NCBI GenBank assembly: GCA_030068075.1
Contig: CM057833.1
Span: forward strand, 43,853,587-43,917,586
Length of the DNA: 64,000 nt
Reading direction: 5' to 3'
From: Paguma larvata
Taxonomy: Eukaryota; Chordata; Mammalia; Carnivora; Viverridae
Part shown: positions 10,839 to 21,421 of the stretch, in pieces
Layout: the number at the start of each line of letters is the position of its first letter
Position numbering within the stretch: position 1 is the first letter of the stretch
Made by a program: the position numbers and the translations under genes
Notes under the pieces: generated by a model
What the model was told of the DNA's origin: nothing
Databases searched by the model: none
What the model saw: only the letters and a program-made list of their open reading frames with translations

Positions 10839-11520
10839 AAAACTCCTATGTAAAATCTTTATAGCTCTCTGAAGAAAGCTAGATTCATGTGGGTTTTCTG
10901 TTATTCCTCAGAAGCAGAAAGGTCATATCTGAAAAAAGAGTTCCTTTTAGTTCCTTTCTTTAGACCCAAATCCAGAACTTGTCTTTTTCTGTCTTGATTT
11001 TTGTTTTGTTTTGAGCATTTATCACCACCATCCCTTCTCCATCCTCCTTAGAATTCTTTCTCTGCCTTTTGAGAATTAAGAACTATTGTTCAGGCTTTGA
11101 CAACTTCCTCTAACCTCCAATATCCCTATTCCAACCATTTTTACATAACCAGCTATATGCAACCACAGACAAGGAACTGAGTCTCTTTAGGTCTCAGAAG
11201 AAAACAAAGCGATGGGGCAGCTGATTTCTAAAGCCTTTTCCAGCTCTGATCTGCTCTCATTCTCTGATTTCCAGGAAGAATGAATCAGCAATAAAAGAGC
11301 ATGAATTAGAACTAGAGTCATAGTCAACAAAGTACCTCTACAATTCTATTACACACACGCACCTACAAGATGTTTTTCCCCTTTACTCGCAGATTATAAT
11401 CACAAATAGGAGTGACTGCTGGCTATTACCGAGATCATTAATTCACTTAAATACAAGGCACACTGGAATGAAGCCACACTGGACATAGATCTGGGCATGC
11501 ATCGTGTTAAATATGTGCAC
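10839..11520. other. Unrecognised stretch, possible MIR remnant
   Basis: Mostly unrecognised. Around 11150-11275, 'ccttttccagctctgatctg' looks like the 'cccttccagctct' block of a MIR, but too weakly to annotate on its own. Confidence 0.35.
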
Positions 11521-11524
11521 TTAG

Positions 11525-11605
11525 CTCATGCCTTCATTTGTTCATTAAGCTAATATTTCCTAAGCACTTATTACACCCAGGTGCTCTGCTGAGTAGGAAT
11601 GCAGT
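11525..11605 (-). mobile_element. L2 LINE fragment, antisense
   Basis: 'atttgttcattaagctaata', 'tttcctaagcacttattaca' and 'ggtgctctgctgag' match the reversed L2 3' terminus ('caaatatttattgagcacctactatgtgcc'). Confidence 0.55.
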
Positions 11606-11639
11606 GCACCCATTCTGGCAAAGGAGACCCACAGAATGC

Positions 11640-11870
11640 TTCTCCCCGCAGTGCGTTTGCACACATGCCCCTTCTGCCTGGGATAGTCTTGCTCTTCTCT
11701 CCTCCCCTGGCTCACTCTTGGTTATTTCCTTGCATCCCTCTATCCTTTTCCTTCTTCGCCTTTAACGTCATCCATGTCCATGTTATTCATCACTGCATTC
11801 TCAGCACACTTGGCACAGTCCCACAAGAGAGCAGATGCTTAGTCAACACACCCGAACTAATGGAATGAAC
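11640..11870 (+). mobile_element. L2 LINE 3' end
   Basis: 'gtgcgtttgcacacatgccc', 'cttctgcctgggatagtctt', 'cactgcattctcagcacact' and 'gaactaatggaatgaacaaa' match forward L2 from the 'cctttgcacttgct' block to its 'ttgttgaatgaa' terminus. The two overlapping plus-strand frames here (11538-11868) are L2 artefacts. Confidence 0.8.
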
Positions 11871-12109
11871 AAAGAAACAGATCAAGGGGGCATAAATGGA
11901 TGCGAGAGGAGGGATTGAAAAGTCTCCTACAAGTGTTGGGCTTGGGAAAGGACTTCAGTAGGTGAAGGATGAAGACAGTAGGCAAGCAGGTGTCTCTTCT
12001 TCTGCCCATGATGTCGTATCTGAGAAATAGTCTCCTAAGTGGTCTCAAAACTTCTGGTTTCTTCAACTTGACAGGCTGAGTTATTGTGCTACAAACTCAG
12101 CTTATAACA

Positions 12110-12810
12110 CACCACTTAATGTCTCCAAAATGCAATGGACTCCCTAAGGAAAAATAGCCAAACTCTCCAGTGTGGTGCCACCCTCTTCCCGCTAATGACC
12201 TGGCTTTCCACCATCTGTCTGTATCTGTATCCCCTCTAAATCTTCCCAGTTACTTCACGAAACAATCACGATGACCTCCTCCCCACTAACCAAACACATC
12301 CTGCTCTTTCTGACTTCAATGGTGCATCCCTTCCTCCATCTTCCCTCTGCTGAAGCTGTCATCTGATTCCAATGTAACTCCAATACCCTCTTCTCTGGAA
12401 GCTTCCCTGGTGAGCCATCCTTCCTCCCCTAGATGCATCTCTCCCTGCTTCTGCTTCCACTTCCTTTTTGTGCAGAAGTCATTCTTCTTTTTATATCTTA
12501 TTTATTTATTTTGAGAGAGAGAGAGAGCATGCAAGCATGAGTGGGGGAGGGGCAGAGAGAGGGCGAGAGAGAATCTTGAGCAAGCTCCACACTGTCAGAG
12601 AAGAGCCCGGTGTGGGGCTTGAACCTACAAACTGTGAGATCGTGATCTGAGCTGAAATCAAAAGTCGGATGCTTAACGGACTGAGCCACCAGGCACCCTA
12701 GAAGTCATTCTTCTTAACATCACAGTTTATATCTACATACCTTTCAGCAGCTTATGAGTTCTGCTAGGTCAGAAGCAGCCCAGAAGCTGCTCCTGACATG
12801 GTAAATATCT
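12110..12810 (+). mobile_element. L2 LINE 3' region interrupted by CAN-SINE
   Basis: 'aatgacctggctttccacca', 'ctcttctctggaagcttccc' and, after the SINE, 'gcagcttatgagttctgcta' follow forward L2 order. The younger SINE at 12490-12699 splits it. Confidence 0.6.
12490..12699 (-). mobile_element. CAN-SINE (felid SINEC), antisense, older type
   Basis: Reads backwards: 'tatttatttattttgagaga' tail, GA-rich body, 'gggcttgaacctac' (box B reversed), 'ggactgagccaccaggcacc' head. Perfect 16-bp target duplication 'agaagtcattcttctt' at 12474-12489 and 12700-12715. 'cttgagcaagctccacactg' marks the older body type. Confidence 0.97.
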
Positions 12811-12944
12811 GCTGGATTACATGTCCCAAAATGTCCCTACAGGACATCCATTTCCACTGTCTCTCGCTGCCTTTAGTGGGTCACTAGGAAAGCATTGATA
12901 TTGTCCTCTCTAAAACCAGACTGCAGCCTTCTCTCCAACTCTGA

Positions 12945-14075
12945 TAATTTATTTATTCATTGACTATTTACTGAACACTCACCATATTTTAGCCACTTTT
13001 CTAGGCACTGGGAATACAAAAAAAAAAAAAATCCTTGCCTTTACGGTGCTTATATTTAAGTGAATAGGAGACAAACAGTAAATAAATTAGTATAATATGA
13101 AGTACATCAAGTGGTGTAAAATCCTATGGAGAAATATAAAGCACAAAGGCGGACAGAAAATACACTGCATGCTGGAGGGCAGGGGTTCCAGCAAGTCTCT
13201 AATAAAAGGTGACTTTGGAGCAAGGACTCAAAGGAAATAAAAGAGTGAGTAGGTAGATGCCAGAGTGTGGGGCATTCCAGGCAGAGGAAACATTAGCACC
13301 ACCAGAGGCAGCAGCAGTGCCAACAATCCAGGTTAGAGAAAACTATCATCGGGGAACCTGGGTGGCTCAGTCAGTTGAGCACCTGACTTCGGCTCAGGTC
13401 ATGATCTCACAGTTCATAGGTTCGAGCCCCATGTCAGGCTCTGTGCTGACAGCTCAGAGCCTGGAGCCTGCTTCAGATTCTGTGTCTCTCTCTCTGTCCC
13501 TCCTCTCCTCCCATTCTCTCTAAAAATAAATTTAAAAAATAAATAAAAATAAATAAACATTAAAAATTAAAAACAAAGACAAAAACAAACGATCATCTGC
13601 CCCAGAGTGACATGTTTGAGGATCAAGGCTAAGGCTAGTGTGGCTACAACACTGTGTACTTTGGGGGACAGTGGAAGCAGACAAGATATGATGGGTATGA
13701 CAGTGTTATGACAGTGTATAGAGCCTGAGTGGTTCTTTAAGGACCTTCACTCTGTATGAGATAGGAAGCCATCAGAAGGTTTTTGAACAACAAAATGAGA
13801 TCAACAGGCATGTGCTTTAAAAATGTAATTGAGTTGCAGTGTTAGAGGAGGCAGGAGGGGAGCAAAACCAGAAGCAGGCAGGGACCTGTTGGTGCGATAA
13901 TGTAGACAAGAAAGAAAGGAGTTTAGGATGGAGTGCTGGCTATTGTGGATAAAAGGGGGATAAATTCTGGATGTATTTCGAAAGCACTTGCAGACAAACT
14001 AAATGTGGAAGTAAGACAGAGAGGATTTACAGAAAAAGCAGTAAGATTTTTGGTCTGATCAACTAGACAGAAGGG
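12945..14075 (-). mobile_element. L2 LINE, antisense, long copy split by CAN-SINE
   Basis: 'gactatttactgaacactca', 'ctaggcactgggaatac', 'ggcattccaggcagaggaaa', 'ataggaagccatcagaaggt' and 'aagatttttggtctgatcaa' follow L2 read backwards for about 0.9 kb net. A SINE lies at 13351-13586 and an old L1 begins at the far end. Confidence 0.85.
13351..13586 (+). mobile_element. CAN-SINE (felid SINEC), younger type
   Basis: 'gggtggctcagtcagttgag' head, 'ataggttcgagccccatg' box B, 'cctggagcctgcttcagatt' body of the younger group, and a long A-rich tail of 'aaaataaat' units. Near-perfect 11-bp target duplication (10 of 11) at 13340-13350 and 13587-13597. Inserted in L2. The 88-codon frame here is SINE-derived. 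Confidence 0.97.
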
Positions 14076-14640
14076 AGTTTTTTTGAGCTTTCTTGAGATG
14101 TAATTGTCATATAACATTGGGTAAGTTTAAGGTGTACAACATGATGATTTGGTACACATTACCTATTGAGAAGGATTGCCATGGTAGGATCACCTCCATC
14201 ACCTCACATAATTACTTTTGTGTGTAGTGAGAACATCTGAGACCTACTTTCTCAGCGACTTTCAAGTATCTGATTCAGTATTGTTAACTCTAGTTGCCGT
14301 GATGTCCATTGGATCCCCAGAACTTACTCTTCTTATAACTGAAACTTTGTACGCTTTCACCAACATCTCCCCACTTCTCCCAGCCCCAGCCTCTGGCAGC
14401 CACTTAGCCATAATGCCCTCAAAGTCTACCTGTGTTGTCACCAACAGCAGAATTTCGTTCTTTCTCATGGTTGAATAATATTCCATTCTGTATAAACATA
14501 CATATTTAATATATATATCACATCTTCTTTCTCCATGCATCTGTAGACGAACATTTAGGTTGTTTTTATGCCATGGCCACTGTGAAAAATACTGCAGTGA
14601 ACATGGAGGTGCAGATATCTCTTTAAGAACCTGATTTCAT

Positions 14641-15088
14641 GGAAAAAAACCAAGTGCCCATCAACTGACGAGTGGATAAAGAAGATGTGGTACATATATA
14701 CAATGGACTACTATGTGGCAATGAGAAAAAATGAAATCTGGCCATGTGTAGCAACATGGATGGAACTGGAGGGTATTATGTTAAGTGAAATAAGTCAATC
14801 AGAAAAAGACAGATACCATATGTTTCCACGAATAGGTGGACTTTGTGAGACTAAGCAAAAACCAGGGGGAGGGGAAGAGGGGAAAGAAAAAAAAGACACA
14901 GAGAGGGAGGGAGATAAAACATAAGAGACTCTCAAAGACTAAGAACTAACTGAGGGTGAGGGGGATGGGGGGGGAGAGGGAGTGATGGGCATTAAAAAAG
15001 GGCACATGTTGGGATGAACACTGGGTGTTTTATGTAAACCAATTTGAAAATAAACTATTATAAATGAAAAAAAAAAGAAAGAAAGAAA
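14641..15088 (+). mobile_element. Nested L1 LINE 3' end, sense, 5'-truncated
   Basis: Perfect 16-bp target duplication 'aagaacctgatttcat' at 14625-14640 and 15089-15104. It contains the ORF2 C-terminus (MDYYVAMRKNEI, then ATWMELEGIMLSEISQSEKD) in a frame at 14685-14924, a purine-rich 3' UTR with long G runs, 'gatgggcatt', and an A-rich tail of 'gaaa' units ending at 15088. About 0.45 kb of a carnivore L1 remains. Not capable of movement. Confidence 0.96.
14954..14980 (+). other. G-quadruplex motif in L1 3' UTR
   Basis: Four G runs (3, 5, 8 and 3 long) separated by loops of 2-3 bases satisfy the usual G4 pattern. L1 3' UTRs are known to contain G-rich purine tracts. Confidence 0.8.
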
Positions 15089-15345
15089 AAGAACCTGATT
15101 TCATTTCCTTTGGATCTATACCCAGAAGAGGAATTGCTGGATTATATGGTAATTCTATGTATCATTTTTTGAGGAACTTCCACACTGTCTTCTGTAGTGG
15201 CTGTACCTTTATATTTCTACCCACAACGTACAAGTGTTCCTTTTTTTTCCACATCTTTGCCAACACTTGCTGTTTTCTGGTTTTTGTTTTTTGTTTTGTA
15301 TTTTTTTTTTGATAGTACTAACTATTCTAATGAGTGTGCAGTGGA

Positions 15346-15900
15346 ATCTTATGCATAAGACTATAGAAGAAATTGTTCTTGTGTGAGAATGGGGGGGCGG
15401 GATTCAAGAGCTCAGCTGTGGGAAACTAATGTCTGACATTTTTATCATCCAGGCGAGACGTTAAATTAAGAAGAACACTCTGGACTTCACTGAAGATGTC
15501 AGTGCCAGAAACATAAATTCAGGACATGTCAACACCATGATAGCATTTCAATCGTTGGGCTAAATTACATGTGGACACACAACTGACCATCGGTTTGATT
15601 GGGGGAAAGTTCTAGAGAGAAGGGGTGGAGTGGAGCTCATGACAGAATGTAGACTGGGCTGCCATTTGTCTTTGGCAAATCCCAGTCTGCACCTGCAGAC
15701 CAGCGTTAGATCCAGTTAAATGTGTCCCAGTCTGGATGATAAATTGTGTAACAATTCCAAGTACAGACAACTCCGTCTAGGTATCTATCAGCATACTCAA
15801 CCTATTTGTCCATAGAACAGTGCACTTCTTCCTGTCTGACTTTCGGGATGTCACATGGCTCCCAGTCCAAAGAGCCAAGGCCTGGAAGACTCTCCCTAGG
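15346..15900. other. Unrecognised non-coding stretch
   Basis: No repeat or gene recognised between the old L1 and the MER20-like element. Confidence 0.4.
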
Positions 15901-15904
15901 ATGT

Positions 15905-16035
15905 TCATTTTTAGTGGTGGCTACACAGTAGAATCACCCCTACACTCAATAATTTTAATTCATTTCACCTGAAATAAAGCCTGGGCCTATTTTTCCTCCA
16001 GGAGATTCTAATGTGTGCCCAAGGATGGGAGCCGC
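15905..16035 (+). mobile_element. MER20-like hAT transposon remnant
   Basis: 'agtggtggctacacagtaga', 'atcacc', 'aagcctgggcc', 'ggagattctaatgtgtgccc' and 'aaggatgggagccgctg' follow the MER20 pattern, including its inverted-terminal logic. Confidence 0.65.
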
Positions 16036-16640
16036 TGCCTTGATTAACAAAGAAGAAAGCAGCGAGTGAGTCTGATGAGGTTATCATACACCACTGTTTG
16101 GAAGTCTGTCCAGAATCCTCCTTCCTGCTCATCCTCTGCTCAGTGCTCTGGTTCATATGGTCATTGTCTCTACTTTGGGCTACTGGCATTTTCTCCAGAT
16201 AGTTTCTCTGCCCCTGAGCTAACCACCTCTAGTCCATTTTCTCTCGTATGAAAAACTGATTCCTCTCAACTGACTCTATCCTTCCTTTAGATATCTGATG
16301 TTGTTTGACTGACTTGAGGTTAATGTTCAAATTTCTTAAAATGTCATTCAAAGTCACATCAGTACTCAAGAGTTGCACTGTGAATGAGGAAGGAATAAAT
16401 GGGGTCAGACCAGCAGGGTAAACAGAGGATGAGCGACAGAACCAAGCAACATGGGCTTGAAGGGCGGGGCTAAAGTTCCACCAGAACTTTAGGAATCTGT
16501 GATAGTAAGGAATTTCTCACTTGACACAAATTCTGAAGCTCATTTTGCTCATATAAACCTAACCTGGATATGAGCTGGGGTACAGGGAAAAGGGAAAAGT
16601 AGGGAGTGAGATCCTTCATGTCTCACTCATCCTCACCCCG
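16036..16640. other. Unrecognised non-coding stretch
   Basis: No element recognised. Short frames on both strands at 15965-16251 overlap each other and look like chance. Confidence 0.4.
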
Positions 16641-16644
16641 TCAT

Positions 16645-17000
16645 TACCTATATTCCAGCGCCACTGAGAAATTACACTTGTTCCCCAAACAAGCCATACT
16701 CTCTCACCTCCAGGCTTTAGCACATATTATATCGTCCTCCTGGATTGTTCTTTATCGCCCTTCTGCAACTAGCTAATTTATACTCATCCCTTAGACCCTG
16801 GCTACATGATAAAGCCCATCCCTGACCCCTGTCATCCCCTTCTCCACCACCTCCACCAAGCCCAGATCAAGGGCCTTTCCAACAGCACCCCTCACCACAG
16901 CGATGGTCACTGTACATGTCTATCTTCCCAACTAGACTGCAGGGACCACATCTATCAGTTCAAGGCTTAATAACTCTTTGTTGAATAAACACTACTATGA
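16645..17000 (+). mobile_element. L2 LINE 3' end
   Basis: 'acttgttccccaaacaagcc', 'cacctccaggctttagcaca', 'actagactgcagggaccaca' and 'aactctttgttgaataaaca' follow forward L2 to its terminus. Confidence 0.8.
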
Positions 17001-17785
17001 ATTCAATCTAAAGGGTCAGTGGAAACACCTAACATAAGCCCCCCCAAAATCACAGGTGCACAACTCTCCTTTGGCACGTGGAGCCCCAAGGATGGCACAC
17101 CTAGCCTCGGCCTTGTTTGGCCTGACCCCCACGGGTGGACATATGCTTCACTTTGGCCCCGGCGCCTGCGACGTATGATTCATGCTGAAAGCACATCTGA
17201 AACTCTCATCTTTATAGCTCTTTTCTGAGAAAATTACCCAATCTGGCAGTCTTTCTGGCCCCACTCGACAGATCACAATAAGCCAGGCCAGATGGGAGGG
17301 GGGAATGAACTCCACCATCAAATTGTCCAACGCCTGAAAAATGTTGGCTTTGGAATGAGGCAGGCCCTCTCTTGTGCAGTGACTAGAAATGGAGAAGGTG
17401 TGCTCTGCCAGGCCAAGGCAGTGAGGTCTCTGTGTTCCTGGCTGAGGCCCCCAAGCCAGCCAGGTCTCCACAGCAGAGCTCCCTGCCAGGGGGGGCGTCA
17501 CAGCTGTGGAATCAGAGAAGTTGTGCAAGAAGAGAAAGCAGTTTCCAACTCAGCAAAAGAACTCCTGGAGAGCGAGCTTGGGGAGAGTGGGAGTCCCGAG
17601 TGAGGCCAAGAATCGTGAAATAAAGTCCACGTGGCAAGAACTAAGGACCCTAGCCACGGCAAGATCTAGAGGGAAGTGAATGAGCAAATGTCAGGGGGGA
17701 GAATGAGCGTGGTCAAAACACACAAGGAATTCCAGTGCTTCCTTCCAGCCTGGTGTTTGTTGCAGACCTTTCTACAGAGTCAGGT
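17001..17785. other. Unrecognised stretch, GC-richer, several overlapping frames
   Basis: GC-richer than its surroundings. Frames of 126 codons (minus, 17148-17528) and 103 codons (plus, 17292-17603) overlap in opposite directions, with no motif or splice structure I recognise. I do not call a gene. Confidence 0.35.
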
Positions 17786-17786
17786 T

Positions 17787-17975
17787 GTGTATTAATTTAC
17801 TCACCAGGCATTTATGGGGCCTTTGTACTTAACTCTCATGATGTGCACAACTACCCTCGCTTCTATTATTATTGCCATTTTAGAAATGAGGAAATTAAAC
17901 TTCAGTGAGGCTCACGAGTGATTAAAGTGGGCTTTATGCCCAGGGCTTGTCTGATCCAAAGCCCCCGTTCTGGCC
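17787..17975 (-). mobile_element. MIR SINE, antisense
   Basis: 'catttatggggcctttgtac', 'attattgccattttagaaat', 'gaggaaattaaacttcagtg' and 'cttgtctgatccaaagcccc' follow reversed MIR. Confidence 0.75.
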
Positions 17976-17989
17976 TGAAGCCCACACCA

Positions 17990-18125
17990 AACCCCCTCAT
18001 GCGCTGAGAGACCCTGGGCAAAGGCATTCTCTCTTACCTCATCTATAACAGGAGGATGCTGTAACCACCGACATAATCTGTATGAAATGATTTTGTCAAC
18101 CATAAGGCATTATGCAAATCTGAGT
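17990..18125 (+). mobile_element. MIR SINE fragment
   Basis: 'gagaccctgggcaaaggcat', 'ttacctcatctataacagga' and 'aaccataaggcattatgcaa' follow forward MIR, facing away from the preceding copy. Confidence 0.6.
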
Positions 18126-18329
18126 TGCATGTTTATTTGCCTGCTTGTTTCTTTACACTTTTTCATTCTGCAACGAAGCCTACGTGAGACCACACACAGT
18201 AAAATAACACTGTACGGTAACCTGAATACTGGTGCAGATGTACAAAAGAGATTAATTTCCCCGCCTGATAAATCTTCACGGAGAAAGACTTCGCAGGCCC
18301 AAATAAAACCCAAGGAATCCAATCTCACA

Positions 18330-18600
18330 TTCATAATATCATTCATTCGACAAACCCTTCCAAAGCCCCTGCATTGGGCCAAACCTGAGTGCAGCATATA
18401 AATCATGAATAAAACACAGTCCCTGCCCTCCAGGATCTCAGAGCCTAGAAGAGAAAACAGAGTAATAAACAGGCCACTTTACAAGAAGTGCCCAGCACTA
18501 CAGGAAAGAAAAACACAGCAGATTGCAAGTTTGGGGAGTGACGGAAGGGCACCTAACCCGAGAAAGCACTCCCCGAGGCAGGAACTTGTGATTTTTTTTT
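18330..18600 (-). mobile_element. L2 LINE fragment, antisense
   Basis: 'cattcattcgacaaaccctt', 'aaatcatgaataaaacacag' and 'tccctgccctccaggatctc' match the reversed L2 3' end. Confidence 0.75.
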
Positions 18601-19025
18601 TCCCCGAAGAATGAACTGGATTCTGGGGGTCAAAGAAGAGTGGGGAGGAGTGGGTGTGTGAATTGGCAGTTTTGTGGAACTGCAAATAATTGGCCCGGCT
18701 GAAGCTTAAAGCTGTAGGAGAGAATGGGCTATGCAAGACGGAGCTCCTCAAGCTAAAAGAACTCCCCTTGCTCTGCTCACGAGTGTCCCTATTCCAGAGC
18801 CCAGTGGGACATCAGGGAGGCTTCCGGAGCCTTCGAGGGCCCTGTGTCTCACTCAGATCCATCAGCTTCGCCAGCTGCTCCTATAGGTAGGCCTTAGCGA
18901 CCTCTTACCTACGTTTCGTCTCACTTTCCTTACAAGCAAAGAAGAGCTGCCCAAAGCTGCCCTGGATTATGCTCATTCCCCTCAGCGAAATGCTTCAGGC
19001 CCCAAGTTAGACTGTCCCGCCTTCA
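18601..19025. other. Unrecognised non-coding stretch
   Basis: Nothing recognised apart from possible continuation of the diverged L2 on the left. Confidence 0.35.
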
Positions 19026-19170
19026 AAGTATGTCATAGCGACTTACTCGCTGCACAAACTGGGCAAATAATCAATTGATCTTCTTGTGCCATGCCTGTTT
19101 CTTCATCTGTAAAAAGGGGTGACAGCATCTACCGCAGAAGGTTTGTATGAGAATTAAATGAAATAATATA

Positions 19171-19381
19171 GCGGTGCCTGGGTGGTTCCGTCGGTTAAGC
19201 GTCCAACTTCAGCTCAGGTCATGATCTCATGGTTCCTGAGTTCAAGCCCCTCCCCGCCCCCCCCCCCCGCCCCCCCGTCAGGCTCTGTGTTGACAGTTCG
19301 GAGCCTGGAGCCTGCTTCGGATTCTGTGTCTCCCTCTCTCTCTGCCCTTCCCCCACTCTCTCTCCCTCTATTTAAAAAAAA
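19171..19381 (+). mobile_element. CAN-SINE (felid SINEC), younger type, with C-tract expansion
   Basis: Head 'gggtggttccgtcggttaag', body 'cggagcctggagcctgcttc', CT-rich segment, A-rich tail. Imperfect 16-bp target duplication (13 of 16) at 19155-19170 and 19382-19397. Immediately after the box B region the usual 'gccccgcgtcgggctc' is replaced by a run of C with only two G interruptions (19250-19277). Confidence 0.96.
19250..19277 (+). repeat. Poly-C tract within SINE
   Basis: Contains 12 consecutive C at 19257-19268 and 7 at 19270-19276. The complementary strand can form G4 and this strand an i-motif. Confidence 0.9.
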
Positions 19382-19784
19382 TAAATGAGACAATACATAA
19401 AAAGAACGGAGCCTCACACACAGCAATGATGCAGTGTAAACTGTCATTATGATAGTTACCTGAAGCATCAACTTCTACAATTCTAGCCACTTTATTTTTA
19501 ACTTCAATTATTTCCAGGGACTGGGGAAATATGCACGAAGAGAATGAGAGGAAAACACAAGAATCATTGATTAACATGGGGAAAGAACACAAAAACCCAC
19601 ACCATAAAGTCTCACACGGCCGCTATGGTAGAGTTTCAAGTTTGACGTCCAGTTTCCTGGCAGCCAAAGCAAAAAGGAGAACCAATCCATAATTACTTTC
19701 CCAGAACAGAATTTCTAAAAGGATTTCTCCTGCTGGCTTCATACAAGAGGCGCTACGTGAGGCAGTGCACAATATTTGCAGGGT

Positions 19785-20007
19785 CGTATGGACCGGTCAG
19801 CTCGGACCACCATAAGAAAGCACCACAGACTGGGGGGCTTACAAAATAGAAACTTATTCTCTCACATAATATTCTCTTCACAGACTTATTCTGGAGGTTG
19901 GAAGGCAAAGATTAAGGTGTCAGTAGGATTGTTTTTTGAGTCCTTTCTCTTCGGCTTCTGCAGACAGATGGCCTCCTCTCTGTTTCTTCACATGGTCTCC
20001 CCTCTGC

Positions 20008-20038
<31 letters not shown>

Positions 20039-20240
20039 TGTGTGTGTGTGGGTCCTACCTAATCTCTTCTTATCAGGACAGCAGTCATACTGGCTTATAG
20101 CCTACCTGTAGGACCTCACTTCATCTTAATTACCTCCTTAAGGCCCCTAGCTCCAAAGACAGCTACATTCTGAGGTTCTGGAGGTTAGGACTACAACACA
20201 AGAACTGAAAGGGGACACAGTGAATCCCATAATAGTGTGT
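19785..20240 (-). mobile_element. MLT1/MST-type LTR (ERVL-MaLR), antisense, solo
   Basis: Reading plus: 'agcaccacagactggggggc' to 'agaaacttattctctcac', 'tctggaggttggaaggcaaa', 'atggcctcctctctgtttct', 'taattacctccttaaggccc' and the end 'ggggacacagtgaatcccat'. This is the reversed order of an MLT1-class LTR. A TG microsatellite is embedded. No internal retroviral sequence is seen next to it, so it is treated as a solo LTR of ancient origin. Confidence 0.85.
20009..20051 (+). repeat. (TG)n microsatellite
   Basis: About 14 TG units, a 'ca' interruption near 20037, then about 6 more units, inside the MLT1-type LTR. Confidence 0.95.
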
Positions 20241-20635
20241 CTGCATCAAAGGCAAAGGAGACATACCCCGCTTGATTGTGCAAGATACCTTGAGGATGCT
20301 TCCACTGCACTCCTGATGGCTCAGCTTGATTCCAGAAGAGAACCCAGAGCATCCAGGGAGGTGAACAAGTCATTTACATTCCAAAGATCTCTTGGGAAGA
20401 TCACATCCCTCAGGCAGTGCCGAGAGGTGAAGGTGGGGCAGGAGAAGTGGAACCCCAACTTCCCACTGTGATCCTGGAGTGCATTTAGTCTTGGGTATGG
20501 GTAAAGGCTCTCAAAGGTATTATTATTTCGAAGCATGTTGCTCTAACAGTGGTGTATGGCTAAGGCAAAACAGGGAAAGCAGTCAAGAAAGGGCTGCAAC
20601 TACCCAGGTCAAAGACGCAGATCTGAAACTGGCTT
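20241..20635. other. Unrecognised non-coding stretch
   Basis: No family recognised between the LTR and the next MIR. Frames on both strands overlap without motif. Confidence 0.4.
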
Positions 20636-20639
20636 CATA

Positions 20640-20855
20640 GAGGCCGTGGTTAAGAACGGGGGATCGGCAGCCCAACTGTGCCAATTCAAAGTCCTGCTCT
20701 ACCATTTACTATTTGTGGAATCTTGAGCAAGTTATCAAGCTCCTTTGTTCCTTGGTTTCCCCGTTTGTAACATGGGAATAATAAGAGTACCTGATCCCAT
20801 AGAGTTGCTATATGGATCAAATGAGACTAATGTGCTCAACCCGACAAGATATACA
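20640..20855 (+). mobile_element. MIR SINE, near full length
   Basis: 'gccgtggttaagaacggggg', 'tcctgctctaccatttacta', 'tcttgagcaagttatcaagc', 'cttggtttccccgtttgtaa' and 'agagtacctgatcccataga' follow the full forward MIR. Confidence 0.92.
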
Positions 20856-20859
20856 TGAG

Positions 20860-21015
20860 GAGTGGGTAGGTGGGGATCCAGATAGGCTTTCCAGTAAAGG
20901 TTACCTCTGAGCCACCTCAAATGAAGAAGGAGTTGGTCAAATGTATTTGAAAAGAGAGGAACGTCCCGCCTTAAAGAACAGCCTGACAAAGGCACCTGTG
21001 TCCTGTTCAGGAAGC
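20860..21015 (-). mobile_element. L2 LINE fragment, antisense
   Basis: 'gtaaaggttacctctgagcc', 'aatgaagaaggagttggtca' and 'gcctgacaaaggcacctgtg' match reversed L2 ('gaggtgacctttgagctgag'). Confidence 0.55.
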
Positions 21016-21044
21016 CACTGAAAGCTCCATGCAGTCCCTGTGGA

Positions 21045-21185
21045 GGGCTACAAGTATGCCCTCCTCCTCTCCTTTCAAGCACAGGTCAGGACACCATTGC
21101 CCTGCCTCTTTGAAGTTAGATGGGGCCTGTGACTGGTTTTGGTTGATGAAATGTGAGTAGAAGTATCTGCTATCATTTCTACCAA
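21045..21185. repeat. Ancient repeat fragment, unnamed
   Basis: 'ctttgaagttagatggggcc', 'tgtgactggttttggttgat' and 'gaaatgtgagtagaagtatc' recall a common mammalian repeat with 'ttggccaatgaaatgtgagc'. A relative may lie at 41020-41410. Confidence 0.45.
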
Positions 21186-21341
21186 CCACATATGTAATTT
21201 TAAATTTTCTAGTAACCACACTGAAAAAAAAATAAAGGAAAACGAAGGAGATGAAATTAATTTTAATAATATATTAAATATTCTAACCTCATATATTCAA
21301 AATTCGATCATTTCACCACATACTCAATATGAAAATTATTA

Positions 21342-21421
21342 ATGAGATATATTATATTCTATAACATATAACTCTATATTATATGTCTCTCTATATGAGA
21401 CATATTATATTCTATAACACA
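21342..21421 (+). repeat. Two copies of a 27-bp AT-rich motif, 53 bp apart
   Basis: 21342-21368 and 21395-21421 share 25 of 27 bases ('atgaga[t/c]atattatattc...'). Confidence 0.9.

Larger units (their letters stand above)
14079..15345 (-). mobile_element. Old L1 LINE 3' end, antisense, split by younger L1
   Basis: Reading plus to minus: reversed 3' UTR ('atgtaattgtcatataacat', 'ttaaggtgtacaacatgatg', 'ccattggatccccagaactt'), then reversed ORF2 end. The minus strand at 14262-14540 still encodes a piece containing MEYYSTMRKNEI, the known L1 ORF2 C-terminal pattern. After the nested insert the element resumes with 'ggatctatacccagaagagg' and 'tctttgccaacacttgctgt' and stops near 15345. It is 5'-truncated and dead. 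Confidence 0.92.
19030..19460 (+). mobile_element. MIR SINE split by CAN-SINE
   Basis: 'actgggcaaataatcaattg', 'gcctgtttcttcatctgtaa', 'gtatgagaattaaatgaaat' lie before the SINE; 'aacggagcctcacacacagc' and 'actgtcattatgatagttac' after it complete the MIR 3' part. Confidence 0.85.

Noticed and set aside
14685..14924. 79-codon frame as a host gene
   Set aside because: It is the C-terminus of L1 ORF2 in a 5'-truncated insertion.
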